The notes under the pieces are model-generated. The model was not told where the DNA came from, made no database searches, and saw only the letters and a program-made list of their open reading frames with translations. From Primula veris (lineage: Eukaryota; Streptophyta; Magnoliopsida; Ericales; Primulaceae), in the NCBI GenBank assembly GCA_963682055.1, contig OY821743.1, forward strand, positions 13,737,566 through 13,801,565: a DNA stretch of 64,000 nucleotides, read 5' to 3'. Position 1 is the first letter of the stretch, and the number at the start of each line of letters is the position of its first letter. Made by a program: the position numbers and the translations under genes. Of this stretch, positions 30,193 to 42,626 are shown in pieces.

Positions 30193-31210
30193 ATTTTCTT
30201 AATTACGTTATTTTGTCAAAACAGACACATGGAAGAAGTGACTAGATTTTCCCCATTACAAATTCAATAAAAATGGCCTTTCTAGCTAATATGGTAATAA
30301 TACATACATTATTTTCATACTATTTTCATATTCATAGATATCAAAATGTAATTATAACAAACTTACTAACACTTAAAATATATTTACTGTAAAAAAAATT
30401 TGGTCTCTACCATACAACATTGATGACGTGGTTAGTATGATCGTGATTGCAAGAATAGTGAATATGCTATTATCCAGCTCTGCTAAAATATGTTTAACTA
30501 TATATATGTTGTCTATGTAATTGGACTTAGTAATGGAAGAGATAATGGGATATATATTAATGGGTAATTAGTGAGTTTGAGGCAAATCGGTATGATTTTT
30601 GAGAAACCAATTAATTTAGATAACAAATCGTTAAATTCAGATAGTTTGTATATGTAAACATTAATTATGCCTACATATATATATATATGTATAGATATAT
30701 AAGAAGAATATCAATATAATATAGTTATAATAAGAAAAGTTAATGAGACCATTGTACTGTTTGAAAATTTAGTAAACTTTAAACTTTATACGTGTTATTT
30801 AAACGATTACTGTATTCTTGTATGTCACCTTAAAAACATTAGTTTGAAATTTACCCATTGGAGTTGCTCCTTTGACTGTATAATCAATAAAACTAAGGTG
30901 TATTTTTTATTGTACAAATTTACCCCAAATTATTAATATTAAGAGCCTAAATTTTTCGACGGCAATTTATCTGATTTTACGTTTAAACTGTATTTTTTTT
31001 ACGAACCGTAAATCAAATTTACGGTCAAATTTATAGTTTAGGTGTAAAATTATCAAATTGCCTCTACGTTGGAAAAACAGTGTAATTTTTCCAGAGAGGC
31101 TGTCTGACTTACGATTTGTAAATTACATTTTTTTTTTCAACGCATAAGCAATTTAATAATTTTATGCCTAAACCGTAAATCACTTATAGTTATAGTTTGA
31201 CCAAAACTGT
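30193..31210. repeat. Duplicated segment, copy A (upstream copy)
   Basis: This ~1.0-kb block matches 34944-36096 in the same orientation with scattered substitutions. Homology begins ATTTTCTTAATTACG in both and ends after TAGTTTGACCAAAA. Copy A lacks the 142-bp internal duplication seen in copy B. Confidence 0.9.
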
Positions 31211-31630
31211 AAGAGATTGGCTGAATAAACAGCAATTTATCTGTATAAACGCTGTAACCGTAGATTAAATCTACGGTTTACAATGATTCACTGTAAACCG
31301 TAGATTTAATCTACGGTCTGTGTAATTTCTGCAGAAATTACACAGTCAGTCCCTACTTTTCAGAAATTACACAGTCAGTCCCTGTGCAAAAATTACACAG
31401 ACAGTCCCTTGAAAACAGAATTTCACGTTTTTTTTTAAAAAAAACAAACTTTTATACTATACTCTCTCTCTTTCTCTCAAAAACCCCCAATTTTCATCCC
31501 AAAAAACCACCCAAATCAATCAAATACATTACCTATCAAATTTATTAACAAAAAACCCCAAATCATCAATCAAATTTATCCATAATTCAAGGGTATATCT
31601 TTTATTCTCTCATTTATTATTTATATTGTG
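31211..31630. repeat. Nested palindromes and short direct repeats
   Basis: CCGTAGATT-AAATCTACGG words occur as two facing palindromes (31257-31316). A perfect 28-base palindrome lies at 31318-31345 (half-site CTGTGTAATTTCTG). AAATTACACAG-CAGTCCCT then repeats three times (31334-31410). I see no gene here. Confidence 0.7.
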
Positions 31631-31632
31631 TA

Positions 31633-31908
31633 ATTTCAATTTGTAAAATAGGAAAAAATATATAAAATATGCAAATTGATTATTCACTTAGCTATATATA
31701 ATTGTTTGTTGTTTATTTATATTAATTATAATAATTGTTGATATTTGTCCCATTTTTGCATTTTTTTTTAATTTCAATTTGTAAAATAGGAAAAAATATA
31801 TAAAATATGCAAATGGATAATTCACTTAGCTATATATAATTGTTTGTTGTTTGTTTATATTAATTATAATAATTGTTGATATTTGTCCCATTTTTGCATT
31901 TTTTTTTA
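31633..31908. repeat. Two-copy 138-bp tandem repeat
   Basis: Copies begin at 31633 and 31771 with ATTTCAATTTGTAAAATAGG and are nearly identical through CCCATTTTTGCATTTTTTTTT. Confidence 0.88.
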
Positions 31909-31947
31909 TGTGTTTGGTTAATTTCAATTGTTGATAATTATTGATAA

Positions 31948-32708
31948 TGTGTTTGATTATGATTAAAAAATTGAGTTATTATTGTTTGGTTTATGATTAA
32001 ATGTGTGTTTGGTTATGATTAAAAAATTGAGTTATTATTGTTTGGTTTATGATTAAATGTGTGTTTGGTTATGATTAAAAAATTGAATTATTATTGTTTG
32101 GTTTATGATTAAATGTGTGTTTGGTTATGATTAAAAAATTGAGTTATTATTGTTTGGTTTATGATTAAATGTGTTTGGTTATGATTAAAAAATTGAGTTA
32201 TGATTGTTTGGTTTATGATTAAATGTGTGTTTGGTTATGATTAAAAAATTGAGTTATTATTGTTTGGTTTATGATTAAATGTGTGTTTGGTTATGATTAA
32301 AAAATTGAATTATTATTGTTTGGTTTATGATTAAATGTGTTTGGTTATGATTAAAAAATTGAGTTATGATTGTTTGGTTTATGATTAAATGTGTGTTTGG
32401 TTATGATTAAAAAATTGAGTTATTATTGTTTGGTTTATGATTAAATGTGTGTTTGGTTATGATTAAAAAATTGAATTATTATTGTTTGGTTTATGATTAA
32501 ATGTGTGTTTGGTTATGATTAAAAAATTGAGTTATTATTGTTTGGTTTATGATTAAATGTGTGTTTGGTTATGATTAAAAAATTGAATTATTATTGTTTG
32601 GTTTATGATTAAATGTGTGTTTGGTTATGATTAAAAAATTGAGTTATTATTGTTTGGTTTATGATTAAATGTGTGTTTGGTTATGATTAAAAAATTGAGT
32701 TATTATTG
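31948..32708. repeat. 56-bp minisatellite, about 13-14 copies
   Basis: The unit is about 56 bases (ATGATTAAATGTGTGTTTGG, then TTATGATTAAAAAATTGAGT, then TATTATTGTTTGGTTT). Copies vary at GAGTTATT/GAATTATT/GAGTTATGATT and GTGTGTTTGG/GTGTTTGG. These variants recur in blocks, which suggests higher-order amplification. Confidence 0.93.
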
Positions 32709-32945
32709 TTTGGTTATGATTGTTTGGTTATGATTGTTTGGTTATCATTAATTGGTTATAATTGAGTTATCATTGTTTGGTTATCATTAATTGGTTATCA
32801 TTGTTTGGCTATCATTAATTGGTTATCATTGTTTGGTTATCATTAATTGGTTATTAATTGGTTATTTTATCATTGTTTGGTTATCATTAATTGGTTATTA
32901 ATTGGTTATTTTATCATTGTTTGGTTATCATTAACCGAGTTATAT
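32709..32945. repeat. TTGGTTATCATTAA-type short tandem array
   Basis: Units of about 18-35 bases (ATTGGTTATCATTGTTTGG) follow directly from the 56-bp array and run up to the PMD gene start. They stay open in the PMD reading frame from 32847. Confidence 0.85.
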
Positions 32946-32963
32946 TTGGTTATCACAGTTAGA

Positions 32964-34996
32964 ATGGCAGATCCAGGTCCACATATTAAAGGCAGGTTGG
33001 GTATTTTACAACAGACCGGTCACATTTCTAATCAGACTTGGGATGCTGGAAGAGAAGCGGGTAGAGGAGATGCCAATAAGATTAGGGTTTATAATTATAG
33101 TTGGCATATACCGACGCCTGAAAGGGAAGTTCAAAATATGATTAGGGCTGGTTTTTACGGTATTTACAGTATAGGTAATTATACCGTAGACCGAGGCTTG
33201 CTTACAGCCTTAGTTGATAGGTGGCGTGATGAGTCGCACACGTTCCATTTTGTCGGTGGAGAGTTGGGGATATCTTTACAGGATGTAGAGATTATGCTTG
33301 GTCTCAGGGTGGATGGTCTTGCTGTTACCCGGTCGGAGCGGAATGCTAACAGGGCGAGCAGGTTGGATATGGTAGAGAGTTTGTTGGGTGTTAGACCTGC
33401 TGACCGTCAAGTCGATATAAACTGTCTGACAGTTAGACTTGATTGGATGTTACACACCTTCGGTGAATTACCCCCCAACCCTACTGAGGATCGTTTGCTA
33501 TATCAGTCTAGGGCTGCCATGCTATTATTACTGGGGGCACATGTGTTTTCGGATAAGAGCAGTGATCATATTCCACTCTGGCCTCTGCCATTTCTGGAGG
33601 ATTTTGACACGTGTGCTGAGTATAGTTGGGGATCAGCTCTTCTGGCCTGGTTAGAGGCTAATCTATGCAGGGTGGTACGTTGTAAGACAAACGGAGTAAG
33701 CGGGGCGGTGATGTTTCTGGATATGTGGGCGATTACCAGACTACTGCCGGTTAGACCATGTGAAGAGCTGCCGGAAGATATCGAGCCACCTGAGGGCTGG
33801 TCTAGGTTCCCCCTCGGTTACATGTATGATATTATTTAGTTTTTGTCTTGGATTTATGGTTTTTTTTTATTGTGTCATCTATCATTTACTTAGCTGCCGG
33901 TTATATTTATTGTTTCTCGGGTTTTGTTTGTATATTACAGATGGAAGATGTGGAGGCAAACTAACCTTACGCCATATGTCTACGGACATAATGTGGTCCA
34001 CATACGTGACCAGTTTGACAATATGTCGCCTGAACAGGTAAATTTTAACTTTCGTATTATGTGTAACTTACGTATTATATGTTGTATATGTTTGCATTGG
34101 TCTTATGTTTACAGAATTTATTACTAGTATTTTGAAACCCTTGTTTATATATTCTAATTTTGCTGATTACAGATAGTGTGGCAACCTTACGGGAATCTCA
34201 ATCAGTATCCGGAATACTGCACGCGGGGCCGTTATATGTGGCATTGTTCTGTGCCTCTCATTTGTAATGAGAAGATTGAGTTCCACCCCGCGGACAGGTT
34301 TATGAGACAGTTCGGTTTTGTTCAGCAGGTCCCTACATATATTTGGAAACCCATAAAGGGTCACGGTAAGGATAGAAGATTTGGGATTGGGCAAAAACAC
34401 GATTGGCCTGCACTTTTTGCAGAGTTTATAACCGTGTGGAATGACCGCCACAACCGGCTTGTGAACAGCGAATTTGGTACGGGGACGTCACCGGATTACA
34501 TGAGATGGTATAGAGAGAGGACCCGCATCTTCATAAACCCACCTGAACTTGCCCCGCCATCTCACGGTTTCCGGGAGCATACGGGGTTGTTCAGTAAAAT
34601 GGTAACAACTAATTAAAGTTCATTAATATTTGATTGTTATTTTTCTGTTTGTATATTTCAATACTTATAAATCGTTTTTTATTGGTTTTTTTTTCTTTTC
34701 AGAAAGCGGTATTGCACCGAAATTTCAAATCGTTCAAACAACATAAATTGAAAACGGAAGTGGACTTACTACGAAAGGACTTCGCTGAAATGGGATTGAA
34801 TCCGTATGGGTCAGCTGATGAACAGTCGGATGAGGAGGATGACGATGACGATGACGAGGACGACGACGATGGTGATGACGACCTACGTTACGAACCAAGA
34901 ACTTACACTAGGACTTCGAGTTGTCGGCGTCCCGACGAAAGAGATTTTCTTAATTACGTTATTTTGTCAAAACAGACACATGGAAGAAGTGACTAG
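32964..34996 (+). CDS. Plant mobile domain (PMD) protein, MAIN-like
   Basis: Four exons join in frame: 32964-33823, 33941-34037, 34173-34601 and 34703-34996, giving 559 aa. Introns are GT-AG; the exon 1 donor within ACAT|GTATGA is required by phase. Diagnostic blocks are FHFVGGELGISLQDVEIMLGL, MLLLLGAHVFSDKSSDHIPLWPLPFLED, HNVVHIRDQFDNMSPEQ and WQPYGNL, which identify the PMD/'aminotransferase-like' domain of MAIN-LIKE proteins and PMD-bearing transposons (family knowledge). The C-terminus has a strongly acidic run (34835-34887). I start at MADPG; an open frame continues upstream but only through repeat array. The last 17 codons and stop are encoded by duplicated copy B, so the tail is probably not original. 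It could be a transposon passenger gene or a young host copy; expression is unknown. Confidence 0.8.
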
Positions 34997-36096
34997 ATTT
35001 TCCCCATTACAAATTCAACAAAAGTGGCCTTTCTAGCTAATATGGTAATAATACATACATTATTTTCATACTATTTTCATATTCATAGATGTCAAAATGT
35101 AATTATAACAAACTTACTAACACTTAAAATATATTTACTGTAAAAAAAAATTTGGTCTCTACCATATAACATTGATGACGTGGTTAGTAATAATACATAC
35201 ATTATTTTCATACTATTTTCATATTCATAGATGTCAAAATGTAATTATAACAAACTTACTAACACTTAAAATATATTTACTAAAAAAAAAATTTGGTCTC
35301 TACCATATAACATTGATGACGTGGTTAGTATGATCGTGATTGCAAGAATAGTGAATATGCTATTATCCAACTCTGCTAAAATAAGTTTAACTATATATAT
35401 GTTGTGTATGTAATTGGACTTAGTAATGGAAGAGATAATGGGATATATATTAATGGGTAATTAGTGAGTTTGAGGCAAATCGGTATGATTTTTGAGAAAC
35501 CAATTAATTTAGATAACAAATCGTTAAATTCAGATAGTTTGTATATGTAAACATTAATTATGCCTACGTATATATGTATAGATATAAGAAGAATATCAAT
35601 ATAATATAGTTATAATAAGAAAAGTTAATGAGACCATTGTACTGTTTGAAAATTTAGTAAACTTTAAACTTTATACGTGTTATTTAAACGATTACTGTAT
35701 TCTTGTGTGTCACGTTAAAAACATTAGTTTGAAATTTACCCATTGGAGTTGCTCCTTTGACCGTATAATCAATAAAACTAAGGTGTATTTTTTACTGTAC
35801 AAATTTACCCCAAATTATTAATATTAAGAGCCTAAATTTTTCGACGGCAATTTATCTGTTTTTACGTTTAAACTGTATTTTTTTTTACGAACCGTAAATC
35901 AAATTTACGGTCAAATTTATAGTTTAGGTGTAAAATTATCAAACTACCTCTACGTTGAAAAAACAGTGTAATTTTTCCAAAAAGATTGTCTGACTTACAG
36001 TTTGTAAATTACACTTTTTTTTTTCCTAACACATAAGCAATTTAATAATTTTATCCGTAAACCGTAAATAGTTATGGTTATAGTTTGACCAAAATT
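34944..36096. repeat. Duplicated segment, copy B (YLS8 promoter side)
   Basis: Same-orientation match to 30193-31210. It includes an extra 142-bp tandem duplication (35046-35187 and 35188-35329). It ends 135 bases before the YLS8 ATG, so it makes up most of that gene's upstream region. Confidence 0.9.
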
Positions 36097-36183
36097 GTAA
36101 ATTTGATTTACAGATTCTAAGTCAGGGTTCCTTAAAAAATACCGTTTGACCCTGTAAACAGATAAATTAACTATTAACCCTGA

Positions 36184-36230
36184 AGAGGGAGAGGGAGAGG
36201 GAGAGAGTAGAGAGAGAGAGAGAGAGGGGG
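36184..36230 (+). repeat. GA-rich 5' leader of YLS8
   Basis: An almost pure GAGAGGGAGAGG/(GA)n tract ends at the YLS8 start codon. GA tracts are known binding targets of plant BPC factors; that role here is inference. Confidence 0.7.
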
Positions 36231-36360
36231 ATGTCGTATTTGTTGCCGCACTTACACTCAGGATGGGCGGTGGATCAAGGTATTTTAGCTGAAGAAGAAC
36301 GTCTCGTTATCATACGTTTTGGTCACGACTGGGACGAAACCTGTATGCAGGTCCCTTCCC

Positions 36361-36391
<31 letters not shown>

Positions 36392-39300
36392 TTACTATTA
36401 TTATTATTCTGTTTAGTTTTACTTTTACTTCTGTCAATCATTATGCTGCAACTAAAACCCTAGTTACTTTACTTTATTATTTATTACAATTAGTCACTAT
36501 ATTTGATTATATTTTGAGTGTTCTCTTGTTCTTTTTTCATCTGTTCCTTTGTTTCACTTTTTTACATTGCTTCTCAATTCACTGGAATTAGACAATTAAG
36601 CTTGAATTCACTGTATGCATGTTGGTTCGTGTAACTACTCTTTATTTTATTTTATTTTTACTATCATTTAATTGCAAAATTTTGGATTTATTACCGGTTT
36701 GCTTTTAGTTCTCTCAATTATCACGCTGCAACTACACCCTAGTTTCTTAATTGTTACAATCAGAACTAATATTGATATTTTAATATAACTTCATTTAATT
36801 GCTAAATTGGACTTATTATCGGTTTGCTTTTAGTTCTCTCAATTATCACGCTGCAACTACACCCTAGTTATGCACACCCTAATTTTGTTAATTCATCGTA
36901 GAAATTAGTTGAATTTTGTTGTGCCGTTTTCATCTACTCTTTGATTACAATTTACAACTATTATAGTGGTTCTGTATTTACTCGAATTGGACGATTAATC
37001 TTATATTATTAGTTCTATCAATTATTATGCTGCAATTAAATTCTAGTTTCTTATTTATTACAATTTGTCACTATATTTTATTATGTTTTGAGTGTTCTCT
37101 TGTGCTTTTTTCATCTCATCCTTCATTAGACTTTTTATATTTGTTCTTAATTTACTGGAATTGGACAATTAAGCTTTCATTTTGGTTTTGTTTTGTTTTA
37201 ATAATTTTCCCTAATATGCCTTTATTTATGAAAACCCTAGCTTTGTTAATTTTTGGAGAAACTAGTTGTATTCTGCTGTGTCGTTTCCATCTGCTATTTG
37301 ATTACAACTAATATATCGGTACTTAATTTACTCCAATTGGACAACTTAATTTAAGTTATGTGAATGATTTGCTTCACCATGGTAAAACCCTAGTTTCTGC
37401 ATTTTTGAAATTTGTCGCTATTTTAAGTAGAGGAAACAGTTGTTCTACTGTGCCCATTTTCCAGATGCTCATCAAGTAAACTACTATATTGGTTCTTAAT
37501 ATTCTGGGTACACCCTAAAATTTAGTGTTTTCAAAACAATCAGATTTTGTAGATTTTATTTTATGTAAATTGAGGGTAGTTACTACCAAGGTTCCCCTAT
37601 ATGCGTTGCCACACTTAAAAAAAGTGAACCGGGTTCACACCAGAGTTACTCCTAATGATGTCTGCGTATTTATGTAAAACCTAATTTTGTTAATTCGTAA
37701 TAGTAGTTGGTCGTATTCTGTTGTGCCGTTTTCATCTGCTCCTCAAATACAACTAAAATATTGGTTCTTTATTTACTGGAACTGGACAATCAGTCTTATA
37801 TTTTGGTTTGTTCATCGATTTGTTTCACTATATGCTTGTTTCTGGTAACCCTGATTTTCTCAATTATTTGATCTCAATTTACAGCACTTGGACAATTAGT
37901 TCTTTCGACAGTTTGTTTCACCATACTCTTCTTGTTTAGGTAGACGTTAGATTTGTATTTTGGTTGTTTATTCCATTCAAAAATTTGACGCATTTTGCAT
38001 TAGAATAACAAATTGTCCTATCGTACCTTTATTATTTATTTATCATCTGCTTCTCAAACACAAGTACTATATTGGTTTGTTAATTTACTGAACTTGGACA
38101 CTTTAGGTTGAATCTTAGTTCTGTGAATAATCTGCTCTGCAAATATAACTATTTTTATTAGTTTTTAAATATCCTGGACTTGTTGGACACTTCGTTCTGT
38201 CAACGATTTGTTTCAGCTTATGTTGTCTGGCATGTCTGCTTATTTCTGTAAACCCTAGGTTTCTGAATTCTTCGAGGAGTCGTTTCTTTATTGTAGAAAT
38301 CAGTCATATATTATCTAAGAAGAACGGATTGTTTTATTGGGCCTTTATAATCTTCTCGACACTCTACCCAGATTTGGATGCTTAAGTGGAATTTGGAGCC
38401 CACTGTATTAAGTTTTGATAACCTGGGTCCTGGGCTTGGACACTTAAAGATGTAATTTTTGTTTTCTCAACTATATATGCTACCTGCTTATTCATGTGAA
38501 CCCAATTTTTTTCTGCATTCATTGTGGACTCATTATTTCATTGTAGAAATGAGGGGTACTTTCATACAACTGCTACTATATTAGTTCTCAATTTACTGGA
38601 CTTAACACTTGAGCTTCACTTAAAGTCCTGATAACGATTTCTTTAACTACACATTGTCTGATTGTTTTCTGTGATGTTCTAAATTTTTTGTGGTTTATTA
38701 TAACATATAGTTCTTCGATTGTGCCTTTTATCTGCTTCGCAAATACTACTACTACTACAACTACTACTATATTACTGTTTTTTTTTTTATCCTGAAAAAC
38801 ACATGCTATAATTTTATTGTATCAACGGTATGTTTCACCATATGTTGCCTGCTCATTGCTATAAACCCTAGTTTCTGAACTCTAATAACTTGTTTTTTTC
38901 TATAAGAACAAACAGGAATAGTTTTTAAAATCTCAGGACTTGGACACTTGAGATTTAAAACTCAGTTCTATTAACGATTCATTTCATCATATGTTGCCTC
39001 ATGATTTCTGTGTCACTTGACTGATAAAAATTTACTGGACCGTTAATCATAGTACTAATTTAGAATGATTTTTATTTCCACTGCTTTTTATCATTAGCTT
39101 ATTTTATTTAAGGCTTTGTTTCTATATCACTGTGGATTCATTTATTAATTCAAGGAGTAGTTGTACTTTTTATCAAATCAAACAGTTGGAGTTAATTTAC
39201 TGTGCATTTTTCTGTACTTTTTAAGTCTCTGTATTTTGGCTTCTTCCCTTTTTCTATTATGTTGGGTGGCTGAGAATCTAACCTCTTACTATGCTAACTG

Positions 39301-41780
39301 CTAAGAACATGTACCTGGATGTCGTTGTAAAATTTTGATGTATATTCTTTCATAAGATTGCCATGCTATTGTTATGGTTAAGGGGCAAAGTCGTTAGTAA
39401 TCATGTTGTTTCGGACCTGTACGAAACTATCACATTATTGAGAAATAGAAACTATAAACATGTAAAACAACTGACACATTACAAGTCAGTTTTTGACACT
39501 GATTTTGGGCCCGTTTTAAAAGGGAACAATTTTTTCTCCTCTTTTTGATATTCAGCAACTAGGGTGAAATAGGACCACCAGTACTCTTCCTCTTTTTCTT
39601 ATGATTGAGGAGTTGGAAGCTGAAGTTTTGGTTTTGTCTGTGTGTTTTTGTGTTGTTATGAGGGTGTTAGATGCTTTACGGAAAGAACTGTTATCTTTAT
39701 AACTTTTCGATGCAGTTACTTGTTTTGCGCTAGTCATCTACTATTATTTATAATTTCATACCTTGTGGTGAATCTAGATCTTTCTTGTTTGACATGATCC
39801 TTCAGTTGCGTTCTAGACCAATTTTTAGTGAGTATGAATGGTATGATTTGGTGACCTTTTTATTAATTGTTGAGTATTTGGTCGGTTGCCTTCCATGTCC
39901 GTTTAGTAGCTTGATTAGTCTTTTTCCTATTCTAAATTGAACATGTTGTTGTTTTTGTTTATTGGTCGGTTTGCAGCTAACAATGTTTTCCTGCTTTTGA
40001 TAAATTTAAGTGAATTGCTGGTCTTGTGAAATATTTTTTGGGAGTTCAGAACGAATTTATTGGGAAGAGAAGAAAGGATATCTGAACTAAAATATTTTTA
40101 AGAAGGAAAAGCCTTTTTTTTTTTTAAAATGTCCGCTTGGGGTTATGAAGCATCGGTACAAGTATGTTTTACTAGTACGGAAATTGCGGGGAATATTTAA
40201 ATCTTCAGGGTATGGGTACATCGTATACATAATAAATATATGTAAGTATACATATGTTATCAATCCCTCCATTTTATTATAAGTTTTAATGGTAAAAAAT
40301 CAAATTAATTAGTTTCATAATCTAAAGCTTCGAATCAACAAAATCCAAAAAGATAGATGATCTACTTTCACAATCAAACAGCAACATTATTTTATCTCCA
40401 CTGTGATCTACCCAATTTTACAATCAAAGAGCAACATGATTTTATCTCCACTATTGCGCCATCACTTGGATTTGTCCATCTTATGACAAGCCTGGAATCT
40501 CAAGAACTGCAACAACATCATCCCATTCATCTTCCACAATATACCACATCTTGGTATCTTGGTTTCTCATGAATTTTAAGTCACATATTCTTAATAATAA
40601 GCAAAGGTTTTTTATGCATGTATACTATATCTTCTGCTCTTTTGGGATGTATATATTCAATTATGCTTGAGCAAGAAGAACATGGTTGGCGATTCCTCTT
40701 TATCTTTAACATGTGGGAAATCTCCAACACTTCTTTATTTTCTTGCTTAGTAACTGGGAAGTGAATTTTGTTTGAATTTATCTAGATCTGGGATACTGAA
40801 TATTGGCTTTGAGTCTTTAACGGCTTTGGTTTTATGTAGTTTAGTAGTGAGCTTGCTTGGTTTAGTTTATATATTTTCGCAATGGCTGTTTGAATTTGCT
40901 GTGAGCTTTACCAGATATAGATTTGGTATGACATCTTTATCTAATTTCACCATAAGGAGAGACTATTTGACATAGGCTATTGCGGAGGCTCATTGGGGGG
41001 TCATTGTTCTACCTGTCAGCGATTCTCTGCAAGAGTCTATGTCAAATAGTCTCTTGTTACATCACCACTCAAATAAATTTTAGACAATATATTGAAATCA
41101 ATCTTGATAAACACTTGGCAATCACTTAGATAGCCCTATTTTCATTGTTCCGGCTCTCTTCAATTCTATGCAGAAATTTACAACTTATTTCCATGAAGAT
41201 TTTAATTAAATAGTTTTATGCTAATACAATTTGTCTCTGTAGTCTATGCCTTAACTTTTACCTCCAACCATGGAAATGTTTGTTTGTTCCTTCCATTATT
41301 ATATTTATCGTATCTGGCGATTATTGTTTTACTAATTTTGATTGACTTGGGATGTGTCACCTACTATAGATTTTCACCAGTCAAGTGATTCAGATATTGC
41401 TTTTTCTTAGTTAACACTTCTGTATCTTTAACACTTCTGTCTCTTATTAAGGTTTTGGTTTCTTTAATTAGATGGACGAGGTGCTGGCTTCGGTGGCAGA
41501 GACAATTAAGAATTTTGCAGTGATATATTTGGTTGATATCACAGAGGTGCCGGACTTCAACACCATGTATGAGCTGTATGATCCATCAACCGTTATGTTC
41601 TTCTTTAGGAACAAACACATTATGATTGATCTCGGTACTGGTAACAACAACAAAATCAACTGGGCAATGAAGGACAAACAAGAGTTTATCGACATCGTAG
41701 AAACTGTATATCGTGGTGCTAGGAAGGGTCGTGGGCTTGTTATCGCGCCCAAAGATTACTCCACAAAATACCGTTACTAA
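36231..41780 (+). CDS. YLS8: Thioredoxin-like U5 snRNP protein YLS8 (DIM1/DIB1)
   Basis: Two exons, 36231-36350 (40 codons) and 41472-41780, join in phase 0 to give 142 aa, exactly the conserved family length. Sequence such as MSYLLPHLHSGWAVDQ, VIRFGHDWDETCMQMDEVL, DPSTVMFFFRNKHIMIDLG and the end IAPKDYSTKYRY identify DIM1/Dib1, a thioredoxin-fold component of the U4/U6.U5 tri-snRNP that blocks premature spliceosome activation (established knowledge). It acts in the nucleus. The intron is 5.1 kb and its donor is CAG|GTCCCT, a weak match to GTAAGT, directly followed by a (TTA)n run. The acceptor is TTAATTAG. Residue 17 is Gly where I recall Ala or Ser in relatives. A GA-rich leader lies immediately upstream. 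Confidence 0.97.
36361..36391. repeat. (TTA)n microsatellite at the YLS8 intron donor
   Basis: About ten TTA units begin 10 bases after the splice donor. Confidence 0.95.
36410..39120 (+). repeat. Degenerate repeat array within the YLS8 intron
   Basis: Recurring blocks carry AACCCTAGTTTCT, then GCCTTTTTCATCTGCTTC, then ACTATATTGGTTCTTAATTT and ACTGGACTTGGACACTT. Copies can be seen near 36440, 36700, 36825, 37020, 37200, 37390, 37675, 38080, 38230, 38500 and 38860. A close pair is at 36697-36750 and 36819-36870. The spacing is irregular and the divergence high. Confidence 0.6.
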
Positions 41781-42626
41781 ATTCCCCTTTTCCAAGTTTC
41801 TTTGGAAGTGGTTGCAAAATCTGGAACTTATTTTGAGTTGAACTTGGTACTGTAATAAGATTGGCCTGTGTACTTTTGGGTCTTGTTACTGACATTGAGT
41901 AGTGTGATTGATGTGCAACAGTATCGTATTAAGAAAATAGCAATTTGTAGAATTGTGCACATAATTCGTAGTGTGCCTTGGCCTGTTCTATTTTGCAATC
42001 ATTTTATGTCTTATGTGTGGGTGTGTATCGATTTAGAATTTAGACAATAATTTGATGAACTTCAATATTGTTAAGAGTTGCTATTGTTTTGCTCGGATTA
42101 ATAAAGTGTCTTGATAAGGAGGGGCAACTCTCCCAATGGTTTTGAAACTGATTTTCATTCTTAGTTCAAGCAGGACATACAATCTCATTGATAATTTGCA
42201 CAGTGTCATGATGCCATATATGGATTCGACGCGTTTAATAGAGAGCGATGTGGTCAGTCACACCAAGTGTTCTAAAATGCAAGCTTAGGCGGTATGCGGA
42301 GTCTATGATGCACGGACACTCCAAAAAAGACGACGTATTGCGTGTCGGACACACAGACACCTGTCCGACACTCCATTTCACGTGTCGGGCTCTTCAACTC
42401 CCGCGTCCTTGACATATTAGCATGTTGACCATACGGAAATTTTTGCGGACACGGACACTTTCTAAAATGTCGTGAACACTTGAGCTACAAAAGAAACACA
42501 ATTTATATTATTAAAATAATTCTATATTTTCAAAATTTACAATTTAATGTAAAAAATTAGCAAATATCTAGATAAAAAATGTAATAATTATCAAGATTCG
42601 TCGGTTTCAATTGGTGAAGTGTAAAA
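41781..42626. other. YLS8 downstream region and intergenic repeat fragment
   Basis: The YLS8 3' UTR should lie in the first few hundred bases. At 42285-42480 a GC-richer stretch with repeated CACTCC and GTGTCGGACAC words looks like a dispersed repeat fragment. No gene is seen. Confidence 0.45.

Noticed and set aside
31948..32708. Regularly repeated units resembling a CRISPR array
   Set aside because: The units are contiguous with no unique spacers, and the host is a plant; it is a minisatellite.
36410..39120. AACCCTAG words considered as interstitial telomere repeats
   Set aside because: The 7-base telomere unit is not tandem; the words are part of a longer degenerate repeat.
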